A stretch of DNA of 64,000 nucleotides from Zingiber officinale (Eukaryota > Streptophyta > Magnoliopsida > Zingiberales > Zingiberaceae). This document shows positions 45,605-57,663 of this stretch, piece after piece (positions within the stretch are counted from its first letter, which is position 1; every line of letters starts with the position of its first letter). Under the pieces are notes generated by a model. The model worked only from the letters and a program-made list of their open reading frames with translations. It did no database searches and had not been told where the DNA came from. Location of the stretch: positions 102,395,344 through 102,459,343 of the forward strand of contig NC_055986.1 in assembly GCF_018446385.1 (NCBI RefSeq), given 5' to 3'. The translations under genes and the position numbers were made by a program.

Positions 45605-46660
45605 TGTTGGTGCGGGTAGCACTAACGGTCTAACCTAGGTTTTGATGAATGACAAATAGGTTAAGTTAGTTTTGTTGTTGTCTGACACTTTGATCGAGTG
45701 TGCAGGGGAAGTCCAGACAGGTCGACGGGCTGACCGGATGTCTGGCACGAAGTCCAACTAGGTCGACGGGCTGACCGGATAGCTGCGAGAAGTCCAAGTG
45801 GGTCGACGGGCTGACCGGACGCTTGGCGAGAAGTCCAGCTAGGTCGACGGGCTGACTAGATAGCTGGCGAGAAGTCCAGACGGGTCGACGGGCTGACCGG
45901 ACGTCTGGCAGGTAAGTGAGGTAAGTCACTGGAGGGGAGTGACTGCGAGGACGCGTTCCCGGGAAGGGAACATTAGGCGTCGATCCAGCTTAGATCCATT
46001 TCGGATATCTAAGTCGAGATCGTGACTAGATTCCGGTCTCGGAAAGACGGAATCTAAATCATATTTTTACTGTTAATTCTATTTCATAAATTGTGCTAAC
46101 AATCTGTGTTGCAGAATACATATGTGCCTCGGACTAACTCTATTTTGTAGGAAAGGAAGTTTCTGGAAACAGGAGGTCCGGGCGCCCGGAGGTCCAGGCG
46201 CCGGAAGTGATCCGGGCGCCCAGAGTTGATTAGACCTGCCACGTCGCACCAGGGCGCCCGGAAGGGATCCAGGCGCCCGGAGCAGCATATAAAAGAAGCC
46301 CCAGGGATGGAGCTTCTTCCATCATCAATCTGAGAACTCTTCTACTGCTGGTCCTGCTACTCTACGTTCCTGCGACGCCAACAAAGCTCCGACAAAGTGC
46401 TCCTTCGATTTTTAGTTAATTTCTTTGTCGGTATTACTTTGTTTCACTAGCATTTCCTGTATTCATTTTGTAATTATATTCGAATTGCTAGTAATTGCCC
46501 AACGAAAGTGGTCAAGGACCACGGGCCTTCGAGTAGGAGTCGTCACAGGCTCCGAACGAAGTAAAAACAACTGTGTTCATTTACTTTTCTGCTGCGTATT
46601 TTTACTCGACTTTTCGAATCGATATTCACCCCCCCTCTATCGAACGATCACGGTCCTACA
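45605..46660 (+). repeat. 5' LTR of element C
   Basis: TGTTGGTGCGG to GGTCCTACA, 1056 bp. Five stem-loop units of about 41 bp lie at 45711-45910, then gggcgccc boxes at 46180-46280 and a TATA box (atataaaag) at 46287-46295. Primer site tggtatcagagcc follows at 46663-46675. Confidence 0.93.
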
Positions 46661-46932
46661 AGTGGTATCAGAGCCAAGTTCCGCTCTGATTTGGTGCAAC
46701 CACCAATCAGACTGGGGGTGAAATTTTTTTTTCTTTTTTTCTGTGGTTTTCAGTTCAACGCTTAATTCTAAAACTGGTGTATCAGTACTTTAATATTTTC
46801 TTCAATTAATCTAAATTGGTGCAACACGAATCTAGATTTTTTTTAACTAATTTTTCTCTCTTCCCGCACTACTAATCCAAGACCAAGTCTTGGGATTTTT
46901 TTTCTTTTCTCTCTTTTGTGCGCAGGACTAAA

Positions 46933-48606
46933 ATGTCGCAGACAGAAGGATTCAGCACAGTACGACCTCCACTTTTCAACGGGGACGATTTTCCGTACTG
47001 GAAGAAGCGCATGTAGGTTTACCTCAAAACAGACTTCGACCAGTGGATGAACGTTACGAGACCCTATAAAATTCCAGCAGACACTTCCGGGAATATACTA
47101 GATCCTGAAGACTGGACAGCTGATTTGAAGAAAAAGGCGTCAACAGAGAATAAACCAATCAACACTCTACAGTGCGGATTAACAAGAGAAGAACTAATTA
47201 GAGTCGGTCCACACAAAAACGCTAAAGAACTGTGGGACAAATTGATCGAGCTGCACGAAGGAACGAGCGACGCCAAGGTAACAAAACGAGACCTGCTTTT
47301 AAATAAAATTTTTAATATAAAAATGCAGGAAGGTGAAACGGCGAGTCAGCTCCACACGAGGATCAAGGACATCCTCAACGGGCTTCATGCGATAGGCCAC
47401 CAGATGGAAAATAGAGACTTAATAAGGTACGCATTAAATGCTTTTCCACGTAATAGTTTGTGGGCATCAATAGTGGTGCCTACAAAATTTCTAAAAATCT
47501 TTCTAAGTTAAAGTTAGATGAGCTTTCCTGTGAATTAGAATTACTTGAACAAACTAATGCTGGAGCCAAGAAAGGTATAGCTTTATTTGCAGGTTCCACC
47601 AAAGAAAAGAAAAGCAAACCTGAATTTGAAGAAGACTCCGACCAAGACTCCGAAGACGAAGAACACCTGGTGAACTTGGTAAGAAAAATGTTCACCAGGA
47701 GAAAAAGGAGTTTCAGCAAAAATGACCTTCAAAAGATCAGTTCTCCCTCAGAACAAAAGAACGTGACTTGCTACGGCTGCAACAAAAAGGGACACTACAA
47801 GAACAAATGCCCAAAACTGAAGTTCGACAAATCTAAGCCAACCAAAAAGAAGGCCCTCAAAGCAACGTGGGACGACTCCTCGGACGAATCGGAGGAAGAA
47901 GAGCAGAAACATCAGAGCCACCTCGCACTGATGGCCCGCGAAGCTGAAACAGAAGACGAGTCGGAAGATGAAGACGGGTCTGAACCCGAAACAAGCCACG
48001 AGTCCGTACTCGTTTCCGAAGGCTCGAACGAGGTATATTTTAATTTAAACAAAATTTTTTTTAGAATTATTTCCTGTTTAAATAATAAAGTAATTAAAAT
48101 AGAAAATGAAAACAAATCACGTCTTGAGGAAATCAAAACCTCAAGGAACAAATAAAAAATTCAAATCCAACTCAAGATCTAACACTTGAGGAGGAGAATT
48201 TATCATTAAAAAATGAAATAAACAATTTAAAAGAGATATTAGAAAAAATCACAACAAGATCAAAAAATCTAGACTTAATCCTAAATAATCAAAAAGCATG
48301 CTATAATAAAACCGGACTAGGATATAAGTCGAATTCAAATAAAACCTTCAAATCATTAATAACCCAATACAAATCAACCAATCTAGCTTGGGTTCCGAAA
48401 GCGTGCTTAACCACGCAAATAGGACTTAATCAATATTATATACCTAAAGAAAAAATACATTATATAAAATCGAATAAACCAAACCAAAATCCAAAATACA
48501 AACCTAAATCAAAATCAAAATGTAAACACTTTAAAAATCAACAAAATTATCACCAAGTTAACCATAACTATAAAAAGAATCGACACAAACCTAAAACCAA
48601 AACTTA
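46933..48606 (+). pseudogene. Copia gag of C, one stop and two frameshifts
   Basis: The ATG at 46933 begins MSQTEGFSTVRPPLFNGDDF. A TAG replaces codon 28 (47014-47016). The frame continues from 47047 (MNVTRPYKIPADTSG ... AKELWDKLIELHEG) to a 1-base deletion near 47475, then 47460-48155 in the next frame with one CCHC knuckle (CYGCNKKGHYKNKC, about 47770-47811) and an acidic segment. A second frameshift near 48150 leads to a coiled coil and the tail (YNKTGLGYKS ... AWVPKACLTTQIG) ending about 48606. E gag has the same domain order. Confidence 0.85.
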
Positions 48607-49133
48607 AATTAATAGCCAATAATTCAGGGGGAGGCTCCAGAATAGCTGGCACCTCCAAAAGTAACTTACCCGACAGGGTAACCCAAAACAAACTAACCCG
48701 GCAGGGTAATTAGGATTAGAGACCATGTTTAACTTGAATCATGGTACTGGTGAAGTTTTTGCATGATAGTACGTTAGGGAAACTTGGGCATCGCATGTCT
48801 AGAAAGATATGGCTTCGATCTGGTGCATTTGGCCAAGTGGAACTGACCGAAGCTACCCTTAAATGAATCCTAACCAGTTAGACCAAGATTTAGTACTAAG
48901 CTCCGTGGATAGGACTATTCGGAAAACCTCGAAAGGTTGATTACTACTAATGACGTCCATGTGACTCACCAAGCTTAGAAGTTTATCCGAAGAATGCCTA
49001 TTTGTGGAGACCAAAGCTAAATCTGAATCTAACACAAGTTAAACCAAAACTCCATAATTAATCCAATTTCATCTCGCAAAATCATAGGATTCCCTGATTG
49101 ATAATATAGATCGGGTGAGATGAATAAGGCTTA
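48607..49133 (+). other. Non-coding gag-pol spacer of C
   Basis: It has no usable frame but is clearly conserved with E (22656-23330), so it is an ancestral part of this family and not a random insertion. Confidence 0.65.
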
Positions 49134-49490
49134 AATTTTAATTTTAAACTTAAAAATTAATTTCAAAATTTTAATTTTAAACTTAAAAATTAATTTCAAA
49201 ATTTTAATTTTAAACTTAAAAATTAATTTCAAAATTTTAACTTAAAAATCAATTTCAAAATTTTAATTTTAAACTTAAAAATTAATTTCAAAATTTTAAT
49301 TTTAAACTTAAAAATTAATTTCAAAATTTTAATTTTAAACTTAAAAATCAATTTCAAAATTTTAATTTTAAACTTAAAAATTAATTTCAAAATTTTAATT
49401 TTAAACTTAAAAATCAATTTCAAAATTTTAATTTTAAACTTAAAAATTAATTTCAAAATTTTAATTTTAAAACTTAAAAATTATCATAAA
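49134..49490. repeat. 36-bp AT-rich tandem array before pol of C
   Basis: Units of 'aaaattttaattttaaact' + 'taaaaattaatttc' type occur about ten times, with only attaat/atcaat variation. It reads open on the minus strand as a Lys/Ile/Phe repeat, but this is an artefact. Confidence 0.95.
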
Positions 49491-49520
49491 AGGACTAACT
49501 TTAAATCCTACTTACTGTAG

Positions 49521-52520
49521 GAAACCAAGTGGATTTTGGACAGTGGTTGCTCCAAACATATGACTGGAGATCACACCAAGTTCACTCAACTCACTTACAA
49601 GAGCTTAGGAATAGTTGCCTTTGGAAACAATGGCAAACTCAAGGTAATTGGTATAGGTAATATTGAATTAAAAATAGACTTTATAATTACAAATGTTTTA
49701 CTTGTTGAAAATTTTAAATATAATCTTCTGAGTATAAGTCAATTATGTGATACTAGGTATAAGGTCAAATTTCTATCCACAGAGTGTTTAATTAAACATC
49801 TACAGAATCTTACTATAAGCCTAAAAGGTTTTAGAAAAGACAACATCTATGCCATCAACTTAACCACTTCTTCCATTAAGTGTTATTTAACACAAAAAGA
49901 AGAAACATGGTTATGGCATAGAAGAATGTCTCACACCAACTTTAGAAATATAAGCAAATTAAATGGACTAGTGAGAGGCTTACCAAAATTACCTAACATA
50001 GATTCAACCATATGTAATGCTAGTCAACAAGGTAAACAAACTAAATCCACTCACAAACCAATAAATCAGCCACAAACCAACTCAATATTAGAACTTCTAT
50101 ACTTAGATCTTTTTGACTCTCATGGAGTCAAATCCATAAATGGAAACTTATATTGTTTAGTCATAATAGATGATTATTCTAGATTTACTTGGGTAAAATT
50201 CTTAAAACATAAAGACGAAACTTTTAAAATCTTTACAAACTTTTGCAAACAAATTGAAAATGAGAAAGGTCTTAAAATTAAAAGAATTAGGAGTGACAAT
50301 GGGGGAGAATTTAAAAATCATAACTTTAACAAATTCTGTCTTGAAAATGGCTACCATCACGAATTCTCATGTCCTAAAACTCCCCAACAAAATGGAATTG
50401 TAGAAAGAAAAAATAGAACCCTACTAGAAGCCTCTAGAACTATGTTAAATGAATATAACCTACCTAAATATTTCTGGGCAGAAGCTGTTAGCACAGCCTG
50501 CTATGTGCAAAATAGAACAACATTAAATAAAAGACATAATAAAACCTTCTTTGAAATATTTTATAACAAACAACCTAACATAAAATATTTTAAAGTATTT
50601 GGGTGTCCATCCTTCATCCTAAATACTAGAGAACATTTAGGAAAATTCGCCTCTAAGATAGAAAATGGAATTTTTGTAGGATATTCTCTAAACAGTAGGG
50701 GTTACAGAATATATAATAAAATTACGCTAAAAATCGAGGAAACCACAAATGTAAAATTTAAAGAAACCCAAGGACAAACTCAACTTCAACCTACTGAAAT
50801 TAATAATTCTGAAGAAACCAATCAAACCCTAGACTATGAAGAAGAGGAACAACATCAAGAGAGTCAACCCCCTAGAACAATAAGGGTTAGCCCAAATCAC
50901 CCAACTGATCAAATAATTGGTGACCCAGACTTGAGAGTTCAAACCAGATCATCCTTTAGAAACCTAAGTCAAATTTCTCTAATTTCAAAAATTGAACCCA
51001 AAACTGTGGATAAATCCCTACTAGACCCAGATTGGATTATAGCGATGCAAGAAGAACTAGCCCAATTTGAGCGTAATGAAGTTTGGGACCTAGTACCACC
51101 ACCTAAGAATAAGAAAATAATAGAAACAAAATGGGTATTCAGAAACAAACTAAGCGAAACTGGAGAAATTACTAGAAATAAGGCTAGGCTAGTTGCCAAA
51201 GGATTTAGTCAGGTTGAAGGACTTGACTATGATGAGACCTATGCCCCAGTAGCCATATTAGAATCCATTAGAATGTTACTAAGCTATGCAGCCCATAAGG
51301 GATTCAAACTATACCAAATGGATGTTAAGTCTACCTTTCTTAATGGACTAATTAAAGAAGAAGTTTATGTAGGTCAGCCTCCTGGGTTTGAAAGTCTAGA
51401 ACACCCTGATTATGTTTTTAAATTAAAGAAAGTATTATATGGACTTAAACAAGAACCCAGGGCATGGTATGAAAGGCTAACATCTTACTTAACATCTAAA
51501 GGATTCAACCAAGGTCAAATTGACCCAACCTTGTTCGTTAAATCATTAAATGCAGACATATTTATTGCACAAATATATGTAGATGATATAATATTTGGTT
51601 CAACAAATTCAGATTTTTTAGAAGAATTTATCAATCTAATGGAAAAATAATTTGAAATGAGCTTAGTAGGAAAATTAACTTATTTCTTAGGATTACAAAT
51701 CAAACAAACAAATGAAGGAAATTATATTTATCAACACAAATACACTAAAGAATTACTTAAAAAATTCGGAATGGAAAATACAAAAGAAATAAAAACACCT
51801 ATGGCAGTAAACACAATCTTAGATAATGACCCAAATAGAAAACCAGTTGATTTAAAATATTATAGGAGTGCAATAGGTAGCCTACTATACTTAACTGCAA
51901 GCCGACCTGACATTTTATTTGCAGTTAGTATGTGTGCTAGATACCAAACTTGTGCTAAGGAATCCCATTTGACACAAGTTAAAAGAATTTTTAGATATCT
52001 TAAAGGAACAACAAATGTAGGAATCTGGTATCCTAGGACAAATAATTTTGAACTAATAGGATATTCTGACTCAGATTATGCTGGATGTAAATTAGACCGC
52101 AAAAGCACAAGTGGTGGATGCCAATTATTAGGTTCATCACTTGTTAGCTGGTTTAGTAGAAAGCAACATTGTGTTGCTCTATCTACAACTGAGTCAGAAT
52201 ACATAGATATAGGTGAATGTGTTGCACAATTATTATGGATGATGCATACTCTAAAAGATTTCAACTTAAACATCACAAATGTAAAAGTATTAATTGACAA
52301 TATAAGTTCAATTAACTTAACCAAGAACCCTGTGCAACATTCAAGAACCAAACATATTGAAATTAGGCACCACTTTATCAGGGATCATGTTACTAAAGGT
52401 GATATTGAACTCAAATACATTGAGTCCAAATCAAATTTAGCTGACATTTTCACAAAACCACTCCCTGAAAGTGAGTTTAGCAACTTACATCGAAAATTAG
52501 GGATGTGCTCAATAGACTAG
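49521..52520 (+). CDS. Copia pol of C: protease, integrase, RT, RNase H (one in-frame stop)
   Basis: One frame runs from 49521 to 52520 with a single TAA at 51648-51650. Domains in order: aspartic protease active site [13 protein letters not shown] at the very start, so most of the usual N-terminal linker is missing; integrase zinc region (HRRMSH ... CNASQQGK, where the second Cys is lost), then core motifs [21 protein letters not shown] and [15 protein letters not shown] with [31 protein letters not shown] and catalytic YVDDIIFGS; RNase H with [28 protein letters not shown] and ending [13 protein letters not shown]. No ATG is near the start; TAG precedes at 49518. Closest in character to the SIRE/Maximus lineage. 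The stop lies between RT and RNase H. Confidence 0.9.
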
Positions 52521-53090
52521 GATTTTTTTAAAAAATTGTTTTCAAAATAAATGTTTTCAAATTATAAGTTAAACATGTTTGTTTTCAAAACTTTCCATTT
52601 TTAGATTTTCAAAAATAGTTTTGGCCTTAGACTAGTTTTAAATCCTTAGAAAGCATGTACTCATAGGACTAGTTTTTGAGCATCTCACCAACACCTTAGG
52701 TTTACCTTGCTTGTGTCTGACAAACATAGAAAGGGGTGAGATGCATAGGCCAACTGTCTGGACTTAAGATGCTTATTTCAATGCATCAGCATAAGTCTGG
52801 ACGTTAAATACAAATCAGACAGTAATCAGATTAAGATCATCAGTCAAGTCAAACACTGACTGTTTATAATCACCTTAATCTGACTAACCAAGTGAAAGCT
52901 ACTATCTTCTGATAGTTAGTTAGTACCTAATTGGTTAGACAACTGTTTAAATTTAAGTATCAAGTTCAGGGGGAGAAATTAATTAAAATTCTGTGTGTTT
53001 GAAAAATGCTTTTTAAAACTAACTTATGTTTGAACATTTGTTTACAAAAAGTTAAATTTAACTAAGTGTTTGAAAAACTTGGAAGTTTAA
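52521..53090 (+). other. 3' interior of C; polypurine tract region deleted or moved
   Basis: No gene. A purine run (cagggggagaaatta) at 52967-52981 lies more than 100 bp before the recognisable LTR, where it would normally be adjacent. Confidence 0.6.
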
Positions 53091-54165
53091 TCCCACCTAA
53101 TTTGATGAATGACAAATAGGTTAAGTTAGTTTTGTTGTTGTCTGACACTTTGATCGAGTGTGCAGGGGAAGTCCAGACAGGTCGACGGGCTGACCGGATG
53201 TCTGGCACGAAGTCCAGCTAGGTCGACGGGCTGACCGGATAGCTGGTGAGAAGTCCAAGCGGGTCGACAGGCTGACCGGACGCTTGGCGAGAAGTCCAGC
53301 TAGGTCGACGGGCTGACTAGATAGCTGGCGAGAAGTCCAGACGGGTCGACGGGCTGACCGGACGTCTGGCAGGTAAGTGAGGTAAGTCACTGGAGGGGAG
53401 TGACTGCGAGGACGCGTTCCCGGGAAGGGAACATTAGGCGTCGATCCGGCTTGGATCCATTTCGGATATCTAAGTCGAGATCGTGACTAGATTCCGGTCT
53501 CGGAAAGACGGAATCTAAGTCATATTTTTACTGTTAATTCTATTTCATAAATTGTGCTAACAATCTGTGTTGCAGAATACATATGTGCCTCGAACTAACT
53601 CTGTTTTGCAGGAAAGGAAGTTTCTGGAAACAGGAGGTCTGGGCACCCGGAGGTCCAGGCGCCCGGAAGGGATCCGGGCGCCCCGAGGTGAATTTTATCC
53701 AGGCCGAGTCGTCGCTACATGGAGTTCGCTGATTAGACCTGCCACGTCGCACCAGGGCGCCCGGAAGGGATCCAGGCGCCCGGAGCAGCATATAAAAGAA
53801 GCCCCAGGGATGGAGCTTCTTCCATCATCAATCTGAGAACTCTTCTACTACTGGTCCTGCTACTCTACGTTCCTGCGATGCCAACAAAGCTCCGACAAAG
53901 TGCTCCTTAGGTTTTTAGTTTATTTCTTTGTCGGTATTACTTTGTTTCACTAGCATTTCCTGTATTCATTTTGTAATTATATTCGAATTGCTAGTAATTG
54001 CCCAACGAAAGTGGTCAAGGACCACGGGCCTTCGAGTAGGAGTCGTCACAGGCTCCGAACGAAGTAAAAACTACTGTGTTCATTTACTTTTCCGCTGCGT
54101 ATTTTTACTCGACTTTTCGAATCGATATTCACCCCCCCCCTCTATCGAACGATCACGGTCCTACA
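53091..54165 (+). repeat. 3' LTR of element C, 5' end deleted
   Basis: It matches the 5' LTR from 'ttttgatgaatgacaaatagg' onward. Stem-loop units lie at 53171-53369, boxes at 53640-53780, TATA at about 53790. A 45-bp segment (53690-53735) is absent from the 5' LTR. Confidence 0.9.
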
Positions 54166-54264
54166 GACTTCTTGTCTCGTGATCCTCCTCCTAACTTTCT
54201 GAACCGACGCAAGCTCTTTGATAATAGGCCTGCTATTTTGTTTCCTCAGCTATCCCTAGAGTAA

Positions 54265-55215
54265 TCTTTTTCTCTTGAATCTGGATCATTGTGTAAAGTT
54301 AAACTTCTCCTTCTACCACTAAATTTGCTCCTTTGCGTTCATGGTGGTTGTTTATTTTACCCAAGCATGCTTAATGTCGCCCGACTTGCTACTACAAAGC
54401 CCTAATCAATATATTATAATATCGTCCATCTTGACCGGTCTGTTATAACCGGTCGATTTATATTTATGCTTACAAATATCATCCGACACTCTGTATTTAA
54501 TCAAGTCCCGTCCGATATGGTATGGTACGTTATAATATTAGTAATATTGCTCGGTTTATTATAACTAGTTGATTTATATTTATATCGATAAATATCGTCC
54601 GGTACTTTATACTTAACCAGATTTCGCCCGATCTATTGTGATACACTATACTATCAATCTCAGTCGGTCCCATTATAACCGCGAATATCGTTCAACTCTT
54701 CATACTTAACTGAATCTCGTCTGATCTCTTATGACCGTCTGGGTTTGTTGTTAATCAAATAGATGGTCTTAAGTCACCCTATTAACCTCATTCTCGACCA
54801 ATTTTCGTGACACCTCTTTGATTTTTTAGTAATCTGGTGCAGAAAGAAAAAAACTTGTCTCACTTTCTGAGGATGATTGCTAAGCTTATTACCCTTTCCT
54901 TGGGATCCAGTTTTCTTTTTTGAATTCGATCTCATTCCTCGGTGACATCACCTCTTTATAATACTGTGTGTCCTTCTTTATTGAATTTATACCCTTTCCT
55001 ACCCTCTTTTATACCTAAGTCTTGCACGAATCATTGTTAGTCCTATTATTTAGATATTACTGTGATTTTGGGTTCCTTCTTCTCCTAGTCCTTTTTTGTC
55101 TGTTTGAGGGTTTTGGTATAAGGCCTAGAGGAAGGGCAAAGGTTTAAAACACTTTCTTCCGCTTCTCGACTGTTCCTTCTTCTTCCTCTGCCCGCCTTCC
55201 TTCTGCTATTTGGCC
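54265..55215 (+). other. Spacer between aORF1 and aORF2
   Basis: 54410-54760 has loose repeats of 'ataatatcgtcc' and 'ttataaccggtcg' type, related to the array before aORF1. No LTR end, primer site or gene is found, which argues that both antisense genes belong to one element. Confidence 0.5.
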
Positions 55216-57663
55216 ATGGCCACTTCTTTCCCAGCGTGGTTTATTTCGTGCGCTTCTAGCCTTGCCGATCCAAAGGAGGTGGAGTTACAAGTAAACTATG
55301 GTTTTCCCTCCTATATGGTCCGTCCTTCCTCTCAGGACAGTCCACATCTTCCTCCTCTAGGAAGTATATCTATCTTCTTTGATCAAGTTTTACAAGGTTT
55401 TTGATTTCCTCTTTATCTCTTTTTTGCTGATGTTAGTATTTACTTTGAGATTCCTCTCAATCAGCTTACTCCTCAATCTTTTTCTATCCTTGTGGGTTTT
55501 GTTGGGGTATCTAAACTGCTGGATTTTCCTCTGTCCCCTCACTTTTTTCACCACTTCTTCATTCCTCGCCAAGTAGACATTGGTATCTTTAACTTTCAGT
55601 CTCGCCCTAAAGCTATTTTGTTTGGTGGGATTCCTCCTCAAGAGGAATGACATCACAAATTTTTCTGTATGTGTCTTCCTTCTCCTCCCCCTTTTCCTAT
55701 CAATTGGATATATGCCCTCCCCCCAGCTCCTAGCACTGACGTCCCCCTTACTGATCCCTTAGTTTCGGCCCTACTTAAGTTAAAGGGTACTAAATTTTGC
55801 TTATCGGATTTGCTTGTGGAAGGTCTAATGTTTCCCTTTAGCATAAGTTCCATTGAAACCCCCTTAGAGGTTTCTTTTAGTATGTCCAGGCATTCTCGAT
55901 TATGTTTATTAGCCGTTTGTTAACTATTTTATATAATAACATCTGATTCTTATATTTCAGCCGAGGCTCTTCTACCTGCTTTCATGTACAAGAACACAAC
56001 TATGACCAAATCTTATTTGAATAAATTTGGAGAAAAATGGCTACAGGCTCATCAAGCTACTCCTTCTTCTATTCTGGGCTTATTATCTAAGGAAGAGCAA
56101 GAAATGGAAGCTGTTGCTTCTATGGAAGAGGAAGAGGAACAACCTTTTGTTGCCATAGTCAAGAAACACAGGCTTACTGAGGAAGTTCCTTTTCGTGACA
56201 CCTTTGGTACCTTTGTGGAGACCCTCGTTGTTCCTTCACATATTTCTTTTGAGAGAGGTAAGGCACCAATGCTCCCTACCCACATTATCTCCAATCTTTC
56301 TCTTAGAATGATGAGACCGGCTCTGCTTATTCCTTCCTCTTCTATTATTGTTTCAGCTACTTCTGCCTCTCAAATAGCTACTACCACTTCTACATCCTCG
56401 CAACCTCTTCCCTTGGCTTTACTTCCTCTGACTTCGGAACCATGGGCTAAAAGAACATCTTGCAGGAGATCTTCTCCGAGTCCAGGGCCATCAGCTATCC
56501 ATGCCTCAGCAATTGAATCAACTCTCCTTGCTTTGTCGTCTTCCATCCCTTCTAGTTCTTCCTCTGTCGTTCCCATTCCTACTACTTCCTTTCCTTCCAT
56601 TCCTTCTTCTTCTTCTCGACCTTCTTCACCTTCTGTCCTCACACCTTTATTTAGACAAGTTGTGGGTCTACCATCTCAGATGGGACAAGCTTCAGATCCT
56701 CCTGGTTATGGTTTTCTATAGCTATACGGCCCCTTGGCTGAATCTTGGCTACATAGTCAAGGTCAGTTAAGGGGTACCAGTCTTTCAAACCGCATTGATA
56801 GTCATAGTCGTCAAGCTATTACTGTAAGTGTTTTTCATTGTATATTGTTGGCTTCTCATTATTTCTGCTAATTGCATTATTATTTTAGTTCCTTGCCTCA
56901 AGTATTCATATAGACCAGCTACTCATTGCTTTAGAATGGGAAAATAACAAGTTAAAAACTCAAGTAGAGGCATTGAAAGCCAATCTTCCTCCTTCTCACA
57001 TTGAGCTTACTCAATTACGAGAGAAGATAGCTTTGCAGACTCAGCAAATAGAGGATTTGAAGAAGGAACTGCAACATCAGTAGCAGCTATTGGCGGGCAA
57101 AGAACTTGAAAGGAAAACTTTGGAATTACAAGTGGACCGATTAAATTCCAGCCTCCAGGTGGAAAACTACTTTAAAAGACAAAGCCCTCTCAGATATTTC
57201 TCATAAAAACATTGTCTTAGAGAAAGTGGAAAGACTTCACAATGTCTTTCTTTCTGATCAGGCTCAAGATTTAGCATCAAGAGATTTTGCTCTTCTACAA
57301 GAGCAAGAACAAAGGAAAGCTCAGGATGCCGAGATATCTTCACTCCAGAAGGAGATAGATCAGCTTAAATCAGAAAGAGACACTTTCAAAGATCAGGTTG
57401 CCAAATTACAAACCGAATTTCAAAATTACAAGGAGCAGGAAGAGGACCGATGGGAGGGCAAGCACTTAGCTTATCTGAGGTCTTCGAGGTTTAATAATGA
57501 GTATGTCCGTTGTATGATAGGGACTTTGAATCATTCTGTGACTGGGGTTATTCAGCAATTGAGGGAAGGTGGTTATCTATCTAGAGAACCCCTCATTCTA
57601 TTCATAAACCGTCGCAGACTTAATCAGGAATTGCCCGAAAACTTAACAAGCAATTTTGAGTAA
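55216..57663 (+). pseudogene. aORF2: second antisense extra gene of the Tat element
   Basis: Exons inferred: 55216-55879, 55961-56823 and 56889-57663, with GT-AG introns of 81 and 65 bp at the same positions as in aORF1. It begins MATSFPAWFISCASSLADPK. The first part carries the 'gypsy-type transposon' pattern (IPLNQLTPQSFSILVGFVGV, LFGGIPPQEE). A Ser/Thr/Pro-rich middle follows, then a long coiled coil (EISSLQKEIDQLKSERDTFK) and the tail QQLREGGYLSREPLILFINR, similar to aORF1. TGA stops at 55402-55404 and 55648-55650 and TAG near 57079 break it. The first two would each be restored by one T-to-C change. Function unknown; known from Tat elements as an extra gene of unclear role. Confidence 0.75.

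Larger units (their letters stand above)
45605..54165 (+). mobile_element. SIRE-like Ty1/copia retrotransposon C, nearly complete
   Basis: It has a 5' LTR at 45605-46660, a 3' LTR to 54165, gag, and pol with protease, integrase, RT and RNase H in copia order. Target-site duplication GACTT is intact (45600-45604 and 54166-54170). It is the only element in the window with a nearly readable copia pol, so related elements may have supplied enzymes to the gag-only families. The first about 30 bp of the 3' LTR and the adjoining purine tract are missing, a later deletion. It interrupts aORF1. Confidence 0.93.
34737..54264 (+). pseudogene. aORF1: antisense extra gene of the Tat element, split by two nested insertions
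   Basis: Segments are 34737-35894, 35959-36712, 36780-37117, 45402-45604 and 54166-54264. The first part resembles the 'putative gypsy-type transposon' domain found in rice-type Tat extra genes (LDIPPTPQNVFMFS, FDDMPSSLKAWKSCFFF). A Ser/Pro-rich segment and a coiled coil (LYHENEKLKQQVAELSS) follow. Introns with GT-AG borders lie at 35895-35958 and 36713-36779, matching aORF2. Element A2 (with B) interrupts after ...VVKAEA and element C interrupts after ...QLREED. The frame continues across both breaks when one target-site copy is counted, and the ending (LSRDPPPNFLNRRKLFD) matches that of aORF2. A frameshift near 35455 and others make it a pseudogene even without the insertions. Its function is unknown. 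Confidence 0.75.

Noticed and set aside
49229..49456. Lys/Ile/Phe repeat protein on the minus strand
   Set aside because: It is a translation of the AT-rich 36-bp array.
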